Positions 16,142 to 23,719 of a DNA stretch of 25,372 bases are shown one piece after another. The position numbers and the translations under genes are program-made. The stretch is from Alectryocaccomicrobium faecavium (GTDB taxonomy: Bacteria; Bacillota; Clostridia; Christensenellales; Aristaeellaceae), in contig DVOT01000205.1 in the NCBI GenBank assembly GCA_018713425.1, positions 1 through 25,372 on the forward strand, read 5' to 3'. Below the pieces are notes generated by a model. That model made no database searches, had not been told where the DNA came from, and saw only the letters and a program-made list of their open reading frames with translations. Numbering within the stretch: the stretch's first letter is position 1; every line of letters begins with the position of its first letter.

Positions 16142-16972
16142 ATGCCGGAACTGCCGGAAGTGGAAACCATTCGGCGCGTAGTGGAACCGCAAATCCGAGG
16201 CTGCGCCATTGAAAACATGCTGCTTCAGCGGCCGGAAATCATCGCGCATCCCGATGCTGAAACTTTTTGCAAGCAGTTGCAGGGGCAAGTTTTTTCTGGC
16301 ATGGCGCGCCGGGGCAAATATTTGATATTCTCTCTCGAGGGTGGCGCGCGCATCCTTCTGCACTTGCGCATGACGGGCTGCCTACTGGTGGCCCAGGCAG
16401 AGTGCCCGGCAGAAAAGCATACGCATATTGTCTTTTGCCTCAATGGAGGCCGGCAGTTGCGTTTTTCCGATGTACGACGCTTTGGGCGGCTATGGCTGCT
16501 GCAAAAGGAAGAGCGCGATTGCTATAGCGGAATGGAAAAATTGGGACTGGAACCCTTCGATCCCGGTATTTGCGCGGAATATTTGCTCGCACGCTGGGGG
16601 CAGCGCAAAAGGGCTATCAAAGAATGTTTGTTGGAGCAAAATGTTGTCGCCGGAATTGGCAACATCTATTCTGATGAGATTCTTTTCGCGGCAAAGATCC
16701 ATCCGGCGCGCCCCGCCAGCGCCTTAACGCAGGCGGATTGGGAGCGCCTAGCTGCCGCCATTCCCGCCTGCCTGCGCTATTTTATCGAAAAGAACCGCAT
16801 TTCTCCGGAAGAATACTGGCAAACCAAAGGCCAGGATTACCGCAATACGCCCTTTTTGCGGGTTTATGGCCGCGCCGGACAGGCTTGCGCCATTTGTGGC
16901 GCAAGCCTGCAACGCATCGCAATCGGCGGCAGAAGCAGCGTATTTTGCCCGGTTTGCCAGGGAAAAACATAA
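16142..16972 (+). CDS. mutM: formamidopyrimidine-DNA glycosylase (Fpg)
   Basis: Bifunctional DNA glycosylase/AP lyase, 276 residues, that removes 8-oxoguanine and formamidopyrimidines in base excision repair. The mature N-terminus MPELPEVETI gives the catalytic Pro and Glu. The conserved lysine of the RRGKYL motif (about residue 57), the HLRMTG loop, the DVRRFGRL segment and the helix-two-turn-helix 'VVAGIGNIYSDEILFAAKIHP' are all intact. The C-terminal zinc finger is complete (CAICG ... CPVC, spacing C-X2-C-X16-C-X2-C). AAAGGGGG ahead of the ATG serves as ribosome site. Its length matches the family, so it should be functional. It ends 24 bases from the end of the convergent hydrolase gene; no clear terminator lies between. 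Confidence 0.95.
   Translation: MPELPEVETIRRVVEPQIRGCAIENMLLQRPEIIAHPDAETFCKQLQGQVFSGMARRGKYLIFSLEGGARILLHLRMTGCLLVAQAECPAEKHTHIVFCLNGGRQLRFSDVRRFGRLWLLQKEERDCYSGMEKLGLEPFDPGICAEYLLARWGQRKRAIKECLLEQNVVAGIGNIYSDEILFAAKIHPARPASALTQADWERLAAAIPACLRYFIEKNRISPEEYWQTKGQDYRNTPFLRVYGRAGQACAICGASLQRIAIGGRSSVFCPVCQGKT
16880..16909 (+). repeat. 12-bp perfect inverted repeat in the mutM zinc-finger region
   Basis: CAGGCTTGCGCC and GGCGCAAGCCTG are exact reverse complements around the loop ATTTGT. It lies 63 bases before the stop codon and has no T-tract. It may partly reflect the Cys-Ala/Gly-Ala codons of the zinc knuckle, but twelve perfect pairs would make a very stable hairpin in the mRNA. Confidence 0.7.
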
Positions 16973-16996
16973 AAATCCAGCAGGGCGTGTCGCCGC

Positions 16997-17737
16997 TCAG
17001 CGCGCCGTCTTATCCAAAAATCGCGCGATGGGCTCGGGGTTTTCCAGCGAATGGGGATGGTGATCGCAATGCGGCTTGAGAGCGATAAAGAGCGTGCCGC
17101 CCGCTTGTAGAAATGGCTCGGCAAAACGCGCGCCGTTTTCCGCGTAAGGCACCACGCTATCTTCCAATCCTGCCACCAACGCCACTTCTATGCCATTTTG
17201 CGCCAGTTCGCCCGCGCGCGCGATGGGTGCTGGCACAAAAGACGCCATATCCGCTTCTTGCAGCCCATAACACGCCAGGCACTGCGCCCATTCTGGTCGC
17301 GCACTCCCGTCCTTCAGCCTCCTGCCCGGCCAACTGCGGATGTCCAGCACCGGCGCGTCAAGATAGAGACTTTCCACACAATCTGGATGCGCGAGTGCGA
17401 AATTCACCGCATAGAGCCCGCCGCGGCTAAAACCAAAGAGAATTGCCTTTTGCGCGAATCCCCGCTCATGCACCATGTATTCATGAAAGCGCGCCATATC
17501 CCCCACAGCGCTAGGGCAACCGTAGCGGTCGGAAAGCGAACAATAGGCCACGGCATATCCGCGGCGCAACATTTCTTCGTCCACTTGCGCGAACGCGCCA
17601 AAGAATTCCGCGCGCCACACCCATGGCTTGCCTGGAGCAAACGCCTGCGGATACACCAAAATGCAACTATGCCCCGAAAAAACAAAATCCTTGCGCGCAA
17701 AACCTTGCCATGTTTCCATACCCTGTATTTCCCCCAT
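16997..17737 (-). CDS. alpha/beta hydrolase (serine esterase/peptidase-like)
   Basis: Predicted cytoplasmic serine hydrolase of 246 residues with the alpha/beta-hydrolase fold. The nucleophile elbow GFSRGG (about residue 110-115) gives the catalytic serine, 'GLEDSVVPYAEN' supplies the acid Asp, and 'HCDHHPHSL' near the end supplies the His. The strand 'ILVYPQ' early in the chain carries the oxyanion-hole side. Substrate unknown. The start is uncertain: the ATG at 17737 lies eight bases after the stop of the upstream regulator gene, suggesting coupled reinitiation, but has no good ribosome site; the ATG at 17719 gives 240 residues and has GGGGGAAA upstream at a long distance. A larger open frame reaching into the upstream gene is in another frame and is rejected. 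Confidence 0.8.
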   Translation of the reverse strand: MGEIQGMETWQGFARKDFVFSGHSCILVYPQAFAPGKPWVWRAEFFGAFAQVDEEMLRRGYAVAYCSLSDRYGCPSAVGDMARFHEYMVHERGFAQKAILFGFSRGGLYAVNFALAHPDCVESLYLDAPVLDIRSWPGRRLKDGSARPEWAQCLACYGLQEADMASFVPAPIARAGELAQNGIEVALVAGLEDSVVPYAENGARFAEPFLQAGGTLFIALKPHCDHHPHSLENPEPIARFLDKTAR

Positions 17738-17745
17738 AAAGTCTT

Positions 17746-19185
17746 TTAACTGCTGAGCCGGTATACCGCGTTTTCGCCGTTCCCATCCTTTGTGGCAATT
17801 TTCCATTGCAGCAGCGAATCCAGCACCGCTTGAGCGCGAGAAGCCTGCACATCCAGCAGCGCCGCAATTTCTCCCACGCTGGCTGAAGCGTGATCCGTGA
17901 GATAGGCTATCACGATTTCCGCGCAGTATCGTTTCGCCGCCTCGCCGCGCAATTCCAATTCTGGCGGCGCGCCGTCCGCCGCGCTGAACGGCAGCGTCAA
18001 AACCACGCGATCCGGCGCGAAAGCCTCCCATAACTTTGGCGCACGCCAACCCAATCCCTTCCAGATTTGGTAAATGTTGGCGACGCCTCCACCACTGCGC
18101 GCACCGATATCCGCGCGCGCCAAAATGCGGCTGATGACGTCGTTTCGGGGATCGGATCGCTCGCCGCGCGCGGCAGATTCCGCTGCTACGCGCAGGCTGC
18201 CCGGATTGGAGAAGGAAATCCCTTCACGCGTTTTTACGATTTCGATGCCCTGCCGCGCCCAATAATCCGCGTGAATCAGGCAATTGGCCAGCGCTTCCCG
18301 CAGCGCGGCATAGGCCGAAATGCCACCCGACCAGGCACGCTTTTTCCCCGCGCCAGGGGGATGGAGGTTCCGGCCAATCCGAGCGCACACCCGCGTGTAA
18401 AAATCAAAGAGGTTCCCGCTCCAGTCACCCGAAGTGGAATCGATGGTTTCCTCTCCCCCATCCTTTTGTTCCCGATAAACCAGGCGATAGCCGGGAAACT
18501 GGCGAACGATTTCCCGTTCACGGCCAAATAGCAAAAGCCCAGCGGCTGTGGGATGGTTTTGTCCGTCTGCGCCCGCGCCTACAGCGCCCAATTGCGAAAG
18601 AAATGCCGCATCCGCGCCCTGCAGCGCAAACGCCTGTCCAAAAGGCCGCAAGCGCATGCGGTAGCGGCGAACGGTGGCAAAATCAAAGGCATCCATGCCA
18701 AAGTGTTCCAGCACCGCCATGTCTTGCGTTTGCAGCGCCGCATCGCGCAGCATAGCATCCACTTCTTCCCGCGTGCACTTATAGTCGCCCTCGCCATTGC
18801 GTCGGTAAGAACCCGCGTAAGGATCGCCATTGATATAAACCGGGCGATCGCAGCGCTGTGCCCGGGGGATGACGATGGAAATGATTTTGTTGCCCTGGAT
18901 TTCCTGCACGCAAACGCTTTCCTCCGTCAAAATATTGGCGCTGATCTTTTTGGGGTCATTTGCGATTTGCCAAAATTCTTCGATGAGCGTTTGCGGATCG
19001 GGAAGATTTACGGTTTGCAAGGACTTATCGGGCAATTCCACCACGCCCAGCAAAAGCACGCCGCCCAGCGTGTTGGCAAAGGCCGAATACGTTTCCCAAA
19101 TGCTGTGCGGCAACCCGCCCAGCGATTTCTTGGCCTCAATCCGGTTGTTCTCCCGGTATTTTTCCAGATGCTGAAAATCGATCAT
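17746..19185 (-). CDS. AlbA_2/Schlafen-type putative transcriptional regulator (COG2865-like)
   Basis: A 479-residue protein of the AlbA_2/RecG-like regulator group. The N-terminal AlbA_2 (Schlafen) domain starts with 'ENNRIEAKKSLGGLPHSIWE' and continues 'YSAFANTLGGVLLLGV', the classical E-x-K ... NT-x-GG pattern, up to about residue 140. A middle linker follows; then a GHKL-like (HATPase_c_4) domain with 'ALREALANCLIHADYW' (about 295-310), 'ISFSNPG', and 'GGGVANIYQIWKGLG' (about 360-385). The last 65 residues ('AEIVIAYLTDHASASVGEIA' and on) are a winged-helix unit. Start at 19185 with a very strong GGAGGAGGAGG at 19192-19201 (minus strand). Its promoter faces away from the exporter at 19420, with which it could be functionally tied. 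Some family members are transcription factors; a defence role has been proposed for others. I cannot decide between these. Confidence 0.85.
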   Translation of the reverse strand: MIDFQHLEKYRENNRIEAKKSLGGLPHSIWETYSAFANTLGGVLLLGVVELPDKSLQTVNLPDPQTLIEEFWQIANDPKKISANILTEESVCVQEIQGNKIISIVIPRAQRCDRPVYINGDPYAGSYRRNGEGDYKCTREEVDAMLRDAALQTQDMAVLEHFGMDAFDFATVRRYRMRLRPFGQAFALQGADAAFLSQLGAVGAGADGQNHPTAAGLLLFGREREIVRQFPGYRLVYREQKDGGEETIDSTSGDWSGNLFDFYTRVCARIGRNLHPPGAGKKRAWSGGISAYAALREALANCLIHADYWARQGIEIVKTREGISFSNPGSLRVAAESAARGERSDPRNDVISRILARADIGARSGGGVANIYQIWKGLGWRAPKLWEAFAPDRVVLTLPFSAADGAPPELELRGEAAKRYCAEIVIAYLTDHASASVGEIAALLDVQASRAQAVLDSLLQWKIATKDGNGENAVYRLSS

Positions 19186-19217
19186 TCCATCCTCCTCCTC
19201 CGAAACTCCCTGCCTTT

Positions 19218-19246
19218 ATTGTATCAAATGCTCGCGCTTCTGTCCA
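19218..19246 (-). promoter_or_regulatory. promoter of the AlbA_2 regulator-hydrolase operon
   Basis: Read on the minus strand: TGGACA (19246-19241), spacer 17, TGA then TACAAT (19223-19218), an extended -10. It fires away from the ABC exporter genes and lies about 30 bases ahead of the ATG. Confidence 0.75.
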
Positions 19247-19380
19247 CTCCTCCGGTTCTCCTTTTTTCTGCTTCAAAAGATTAAGTTTCTGTTTAATACA
19301 ATAAATTGCAGGAATTTTACACGAATACATGGAATCTTATCATAAAATATTTTCGTTTTTCTATAAATTGAGGGAGATAA

Positions 19381-19407
19381 ATGTACATTCTGCAAAGGAC
19401 AGCGTGA
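19381..19407 (+). other. eight-codon frame ending in TGA, in frame with the exporter gene (broken true N-terminus?)
   Basis: An ATG with a good site (GAGGGAGA, 19370-19377) opens MYILQRTA, then TGA (19405-19407). The same frame continues without break into the exporter at 19420: LFRRLLGQLL. Joined with one Trp-type codon (TGG to TGA), it would give a normal amphipathic N-terminus. It may be a nonsense mutation or a leader peptide. Confidence 0.65.
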
Positions 19408-19419
19408 CTTTTCCGGCGT

Positions 19420-21042
19420 TTGTTGGGACAGTTGCTATTCGCTTCGCTGCTATGCGCGGCCGCCGCGCTGTTTAAAACGCTATACGCAATGCAACTTTCC
19501 GCATTTTTGGACGCATTGATTGCAACCAGCGTCTTTTCGGGTCACCTGCTTCTCATGGGCGCGGGCCTTTTGGCGTTGCATGTCCTTGTACACATATGCG
19601 CGGAAAATCAATTTGCCAGCCTGCAGCTGCGCGCCGGATATCTGCTCAACGAACACAATGCCGGGGCCCTTTCGCGCCTTTCGGTTTGTTCGGGTCTTTC
19701 GCAGGGCGATATCCTCGCCAGTGTGAATAGCGATAGCAAAGATTTTTTGAACGCCATGACCAGCCTGCTGCGCGGAAGCCTCGTGACGTTGCTCACAACG
19801 TCGGTGGTATTCGCCATCTTGTGTACAATCTGCTGGCAGCTCGCCGCCGTTGCTCTGGTGGTGCCCGTGGGCTATAACCTCTGTGTCCTCAAATTTTCCG
19901 GTCGCAAGCAAGCGGAACAGGCTCAGGAACGCGAAAAAATGCACGAGCTATCCTCTTGCGCCGAGGATGCACTCGTCAACCGGCTGGAGGCGCGGGTCTT
20001 TCGCCTATCCGCTCCCCTGGATGCCAGGCACGCGCGCCTATTAGCGGGCTGGGACGCGACCCGCCGGATTCTTAGCCGCTTCTGGTCTTGCGTGGGCGCG
20101 TGCGATGCGCTCCTGTATCTGGGCTACCGGTTGCTTCTTGTGATGCTGGGAACCGTTTTTGCCAGTCAGGGAAAGATGACGCTGGGCGATATCCTGGTCT
20201 TTTTGACGCTGGCGAATACCTTTATGAACTTCATTTGGGATTTTCAGGCGGAATCGTATCGCAACGCCATTGCGGCCGCGCAGAAGCTGCTCGCGTTTTG
20301 GGAAGCGCCTGCCGAGAGAACGGGCGGCGAATGGACTGAATGGAACCCCGAAGAAGGACTCTTCCTGGCAGATCATCTTTCTTACGCCTATCCAGGCGCG
20401 GAGCCCGTGCTGCAGGAGGTATCGTTTGCCGTGCGGAAGGGAGAATTTCTAGGCATCCTGGGTGAAAGCGGCTGTGGCAAAACCACGCTGTTGCACCTGC
20501 TGTGCGGATTTCTGGACGCGTCCGGTGGCAAGCTTCTCGCGGGCGGCACGGCGCTTTCGCAGTGGAACCTCGAATCGCTGCGCGGCCACCTGGCTTACAT
20601 GGAGCAGCACACATCCCTGATCCGCGGCACTCTGTGGGAAAACGTAGCCTTGCGGGAGGAAAGCACCCTCACCGAGCAGGACAGGCAAAAAATTCGCGAT
20701 ATTCTGCGCGCCGTTGGCCTGGACTACCTTTTAAAGCCACAGCAGCAAACGCAGGAGCGGCTGAGTCAGCTCTCGCAGGGCGAATTGCAGCGCGTGGGCT
20801 TTGTCCGCTGCCTGTTCAAGGGCGCGAAGGTATGGTTGCTGGACGAGCCGACCAGCGCGCTGGATGCGGATACCGAAGCCGCAATCTTGGAGCTCATGCG
20901 CAATATCCACGCATCCGGAATTGCAATGGCCGCCGTCACGCACCGCAAGGCGCTCATGCCGGCGTTTGACCGCGCGATTTCCCTGCGGGATGGCCGCGCA
21001 GTCGAGCTGCCTTTGCGTACAACCCCGGCAGAGGAGGGCTAA
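19420..21042 (+). CDS. ABC exporter half-transporter (permease + ATPase), subunit A, possibly broken 5' end
   Basis: Type I ABC exporter half, 540 residues from the TTG at 19420: six TM helices (about residues 4-24, 40-61, 121-140, 141-158, 225-250, 259-277), then an ATPase from about 320. Walker A GESGCGKTT (about 348-356), Q-loop YMEQ, Walker B VWLLDEPTSALD and H-loop THRK are present, but the signature is LSQGELQR, with SQGE in place of SGGQ. It pairs with the next gene to form a heterodimer, transporting an unknown small molecule, peptide or lipid. The start is the problem: TTG at 19420 or 19423 has no ribosome site, while the well-placed ATG at 19381 is in the same frame but meets TGA at 19405. 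Other genes here end in TGA, so it is a stop in this genome; the gene may be reduced, weakly re-initiated, or carry a sequencing error. Confidence 0.8.
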   Translation: MLGQLLFASLLCAAAALFKTLYAMQLSAFLDALIATSVFSGHLLLMGAGLLALHVLVHICAENQFASLQLRAGYLLNEHNAGALSRLSVCSGLSQGDILASVNSDSKDFLNAMTSLLRGSLVTLLTTSVVFAILCTICWQLAAVALVVPVGYNLCVLKFSGRKQAEQAQEREKMHELSSCAEDALVNRLEARVFRLSAPLDARHARLLAGWDATRRILSRFWSCVGACDALLYLGYRLLLVMLGTVFASQGKMTLGDILVFLTLANTFMNFIWDFQAESYRNAIAAAQKLLAFWEAPAERTGGEWTEWNPEEGLFLADHLSYAYPGAEPVLQEVSFAVRKGEFLGILGESGCGKTTLLHLLCGFLDASGGKLLAGGTALSQWNLESLRGHLAYMEQHTSLIRGTLWENVALREESTLTEQDRQKIRDILRAVGLDYLLKPQQQTQERLSQLSQGELQRVGFVRCLFKGAKVWLLDEPTSALDADTEAAILELMRNIHASGIAMAAVTHRKALMPAFDRAISLRDGRAVELPLRTTPAEEG

Positions 21043-21046
21043 CCTT

Positions 21047-22687
21047 ATGAAATATCTCTCCACGTTGCGCGACACCGGCGCGGTATTCTGCAAACTGTTG
21101 GCGCGGATCCGGGGTTTTTATCCGCTCTTTGCCCTATCGCAGCTTCTGTCGCTTTCCATGGATTTTGTCTATACGCTGATGCTTGCCCGGGCGTTTCAAA
21201 GCGTTATCGACGCGGCTATCAGCGGAAATGGCCTTCTCCTGAGCACCCTTTTGCGCTATGTGTGCGCGGCGCTGGCGGTGGTAATCCTCTGGGGCTTTGG
21301 CGACAATTGCCTCTGCAACCGCCTGCAGGACCGGCTGCAAATCCGATTCCGGCGGGAAATGCTGCGAAGCGCGCTGGCTGCGCCGCTCTCTACGCCCATC
21401 GACCTGGGCGATTTCGGGAAGCGCTACGCGGCGGACGCAAAGGCCGCGGCGCAGTTCCTGCTGCGGAAAATTTCTAGCGCTATCCTCAGTCCCCTGGCCG
21501 GCGGGATCGGCGGGCTGATTCTGCTTGCGCTGATCCATCCCCTGCTTGCGTTCACGGCTCTTGTGATTGGCCTTTTGACATTCCTGTTGCAAAAGCGCCA
21601 TGTGCCGCAGGCAGACGCATATGCCACCGAGCAATCCCAGCGCGAAAGCGACCTATCGGCAGGTATGTACGATATGGCCCACAACCTTCCCGTGCTACGC
21701 ATGTTCGGCGCGATGGGCATGGTGCTGGAGCGCATTCGCCGGGACAATGCCGCCGCGATGCAGGCGGGCATCAAGCTGCGCCGCGCAACCCTGTGGCAGC
21801 AGTCCTGTCTGCTCCTCGCGCAATTTTTGCAAACGTTGGCCATGGTGGCAGTAGGCAGCGCACTCGCAGGGCAGGGAGCCATTTCCATTGGCGAAATCTT
21901 CGCCTGCATCGCCTATGGAGAAACGGTATGCTTTATGTTCGACGGCGTGTCGAGCGGACTGGCGGGCGCGCAAAGCGGCCGCGCTGCGGGCAAGCGAGTA
22001 CTCTGCGCGCTTGATTTGCCGCCCGACATTTTGCACGCCCATATCGACGCCTCTATCCAGCCCAACGCGCTCGTTATGCGCTGCGTGTCGCTGCGCTTTG
22101 GCGAGCGGATATTGCTCGAAAATGCCAGCCTTGCCGTCCGGCAAGGCGAAAAAGTGGCCCTGATTGGGCCGTCCGGCAGCGGAAAAACCACGCTCGCTAA
22201 AGTGCTGTGCGGATTGCAGGCGGTGGATTCCGGAGAATGCTCGCTGGCCTCCGCGCGCTTTTGCTACGTGCCGTCGAGCTGCCGCCTGTTCGAAGGCAGC
22301 ATTGCCGAAAACATCACCGGCTTTGCGCCGGAAGCGGACGGCGTAAAGCTGCAAAGCGTGATCCGCCTGCTCGGCTTGAACGAATGGATCGATTCTCTAC
22401 CCGAAGGCTGCGAAACGCAAATTGAGGCGCATGGGGACAACCTTTCCGGTGGACAGCGGCAAAGGCTGGCCCTCGCGCGGGCCATGTATGCGGAAAACGA
22501 CCTCTATATCCTCGATGAACCTACGGCCGCGCTGGACGCAGCCAGCGCGCAGCGGGTGATCGACGGCCTGTTGGAAGGGCTGAAAGATAAAACCATCCTC
22601 CTGATCACGCACGATTCGGAAATGGCTGCCCGCATGGATGTGTGCTATAAGATCGAAAATGGCGCTTTGCAGGAGGAGGGCGTATGA
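21047..22687 (+). CDS. ABC exporter half-transporter (permease + ATPase), subunit B
   Basis: Type I ABC exporter half of 546 residues, partner of subunit A four bases upstream. TM helices lie about residues 26-46, 60-82, 135-152, 155-175, 245-262 and 268-290. The ATPase has Walker A GPSGSGKTT (about 374-382), canonical signature LSGGQRQR (about 465), Walker B LYILDEPTAALD, and H-loop THDS. The Q-loop region reads YVPSSCRLFEG, where the expected Gln is Ser; the segment after it is otherwise normal ('SIAENI'). The heterodimer therefore has a complete signature in this subunit and an altered Q-loop, while subunit A has the reverse. GAGGAGGG at 21031-21038 gives the start at 21047; the longer frame back to 20801 overlaps subunit A and is rejected. 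Its stop overlaps the start of a truncated third gene (ATGA). Confidence 0.88.
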   Translation: MKYLSTLRDTGAVFCKLLARIRGFYPLFALSQLLSLSMDFVYTLMLARAFQSVIDAAISGNGLLLSTLLRYVCAALAVVILWGFGDNCLCNRLQDRLQIRFRREMLRSALAAPLSTPIDLGDFGKRYAADAKAAAQFLLRKISSAILSPLAGGIGGLILLALIHPLLAFTALVIGLLTFLLQKRHVPQADAYATEQSQRESDLSAGMYDMAHNLPVLRMFGAMGMVLERIRRDNAAAMQAGIKLRRATLWQQSCLLLAQFLQTLAMVAVGSALAGQGAISIGEIFACIAYGETVCFMFDGVSSGLAGAQSGRAAGKRVLCALDLPPDILHAHIDASIQPNALVMRCVSLRFGERILLENASLAVRQGEKVALIGPSGSGKTTLAKVLCGLQAVDSGECSLASARFCYVPSSCRLFEGSIAENITGFAPEADGVKLQSVIRLLGLNEWIDSLPEGCETQIEAHGDNLSGGQRQRLALARAMYAENDLYILDEPTAALDAASAQRVIDGLLEGLKDKTILLITHDSEMAARMDVCYKIENGALQEEGV

Positions 22688-22758
22688 AGCTCGTTGAGAT
22701 TCGCGACGCCGTTTTCGCGTATTCACATTCAGAAAACAGCCATTCGCCGCTATGCTAG
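22684..22758 (+). pseudogene. N-terminal stub of a third ABC ATPase gene
   Basis: ATG at 22684 overlaps the previous stop (ATGA) and has a very strong GGAGGAGGG (22672-22680). The 24-residue product opens MKLVEIRDAVFAY, which fits the first strand and A-loop Tyr of an ABC ATPase, then SHSENSHSPLC and a TAG stop. No ATPase sequence follows in any frame. The gene appears to be cut off at the edge of the acquired patch. A short genuine peptide is the alternative. Confidence 0.55.
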
Positions 22759-22836
22759 GCGGCAGACGCAACGGCTGACTGCGCTTGCTGCACTGGATAA
22801 CTCTCACATCAAAGTGCGGGCATGGCAAGTAGGTGT
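22759..22836. other. junction stretch, no gene recognised
   Basis: GC-rich bases between the truncated ABC gene and the first repeat copy. No open frame of note on either strand and no known ends of an insertion sequence were seen. Confidence 0.4.
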
Positions 22837-22968
22837 CCTTCTTTCTCCCGGCGTCCGGGCATAAAAAGAGCAGGGAACCTGGTTCAAGATTCCCTGCTCG
22901 GTGGTGCTGCTGGTGGACGGCTGGTATTCAGTTTTGAAAGGTCGTGTCAGGTTGGCTCGATGATTTAA
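22837..22968 (+). repeat. structured 132-bp repeat, copy 1
   Basis: Shares about three quarters of its bases (judged by eye) with 23720-23851. Shared blocks are CCTTCTTTCTCCCGGCGTC, GGCATAAAAAGAGCAG and ATTCAGTTTTGAAA. Hairpin 1 (22868-22899) is a perfect ten-pair stem, GAGCAGGGAA with TTCCCTGCTC. Hairpin 2 (22942-22960) is TCGTGTCA / TGGCTCGA around GGT, with one mismatch and one wobble. It follows the polyamine acetyltransferase gene on the minus strand. Confidence 0.8.
22863..22899 (-). terminator. minus-strand terminator within repeat copy 1
   Basis: Read on the minus strand, the ten-pair stem (22899-22890 with 22877-22868) is followed directly by TTTTT (22867-22863). It is about 155 bases beyond the acetyltransferase stop at 23054 and could end that transcript. 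Copy 2 offers the same arrangement with two weakened pairs. Confidence 0.65.
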
Positions 22969-23053
22969 CACATTGATGCGCCATTCAAAAATGCGATTGA
23001 AATCAGTCATGTGCCTCGTCCACGTGGCTTGCTCGTTTTGTATCATCAGAATA
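22969..23053. other. stretch between repeat copy 1 and the acetyltransferase, no gene recognised
   Basis: An 80-codon minus-strand open frame (22804-23046) crosses it but mostly runs through the repeat and has no family resemblance, so no gene is called. Confidence 0.35.
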
Positions 23054-23539
23054 TCATAATTTTAAAATTGCAACTATTTCTTCGCCATCCATTTCGCCAT
23101 TTTCTATAAAGCCAAACTTTGAATAAAGTTTTTTTGCACCTATATTTTCGGGTTCATAAGATAAAAAACAATATTCTGCTTTGCCACATGGAAATGTTCT
23201 AATAAACTCTAAGGCTAAACGAAGAGCTTCTTTACCGTATCCCTTACGCTGATATTTTTCGTCAATCATCAATCGCCAGATGCTATAGTTGCCATAAGCA
23301 ATCTGTGGCGGATTATCAAAGGATTCATCTACATCATATCCAATCATTAAGAAGCCAACAGGAATTTCATCTTCAAAAATACCAAATGGAAAAGCATATC
23401 CATTTCCTGTTATTGCAATATACGCTTCTATGATACTCAACTCGTTCGATGCAACAAACGATTCCTGTTCCTTACTTACATGTAGTTTTAATATATCCCA
23501 TATATTTTTCGCATTAATTTTTTCGATTCTAATCACCAT
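23054..23539 (-). CDS. GNAT acetyltransferase, spermine/spermidine (BltD) type
   Basis: GNAT enzyme of 161 residues resembling Bacillus BltD, which acetylates spermine and spermidine with acetyl-CoA. The shared N-terminal pattern 'VSKEQESFVASNELSIIEAY' is the family's signature. The middle 'FEDEIPVGFLMIGYD' strand, the acetyl-CoA loop YQRKGYGKEA (the exact Q-x-x-G-x-G) and the final 'YEPENIGAKKLYSKFGFIENG' are complete, so it is likely active. Start at 23539 (ATG) because GAGGAGAG lies at 23546-23553; a TTG at 23554 would lie inside that site. Base composition is visibly AT-rich relative to the neighbouring operons, as is codon choice (AAA, TAT, ATA), indicating transfer. It lies between two copies of a 132-bp repeat. 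BltD genes are often next to a drug pump; none is visible here. Confidence 0.88.
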   Translation of the reverse strand: MVIRIEKINAKNIWDILKLHVSKEQESFVASNELSIIEAYIAITGNGYAFPFGIFEDEIPVGFLMIGYDVDESFDNPPQIAYGNYSIWRLMIDEKYQRKGYGKEALRLALEFIRTFPCGKAEYCFLSYEPENIGAKKLYSKFGFIENGEMDGEEIVAILKL

Positions 23540-23576
23540 ATCATCTCTCCTCAATTTTCAATTTGTCGTTGGCTTT

Positions 23577-23605
23577 ATTATACTTCATCGTTTCAGAAAA
23601 GTATA
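23577..23605 (-). promoter_or_regulatory. possible promoter of the BltD-like gene
   Basis: On the minus strand TATAAT (23582-23577) lies about 38 bases ahead of the ATG. The -35 (TATACT, 23605-23600) at 17 bases is poor. Confidence 0.4.
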
Positions 23606-23719
23606 GAGGCCTATTGTAAAACTTGCTGGACAGGAACAGCTTGCAGCGCAAGGTCTTTCCGGGCGGCAAGTCCACAAAGGGGTAGCTGGCGACAGCCAGC
23701 GCAGGGGGAAGTGTAGCTC
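23606..23719. other. stretch between BltD-like gene and repeat copy 2
   Basis: GC-richer than the flanks. It contains the six-pair hairpin GCTGGC-GACA-GCCAGC. On the minus strand an open frame of about 60 codons without known homology passes through it, beginning in repeat copy 2; it looks like a decayed tail. No functional gene called. Confidence 0.4.

Noticed and set aside
19405..19407. TGA read as selenocysteine or tryptophan
   Set aside because: No SECIS-like element was recognised after it, the position is not catalytic, and several intact genes in the window end with TGA, so it is a stop here.
22804..23046. 80-codon minus-strand gene through repeat copy 1
   Set aside because: The frame is not kept in repeat copy 2 because block lengths differ, and it includes the terminator hairpin.
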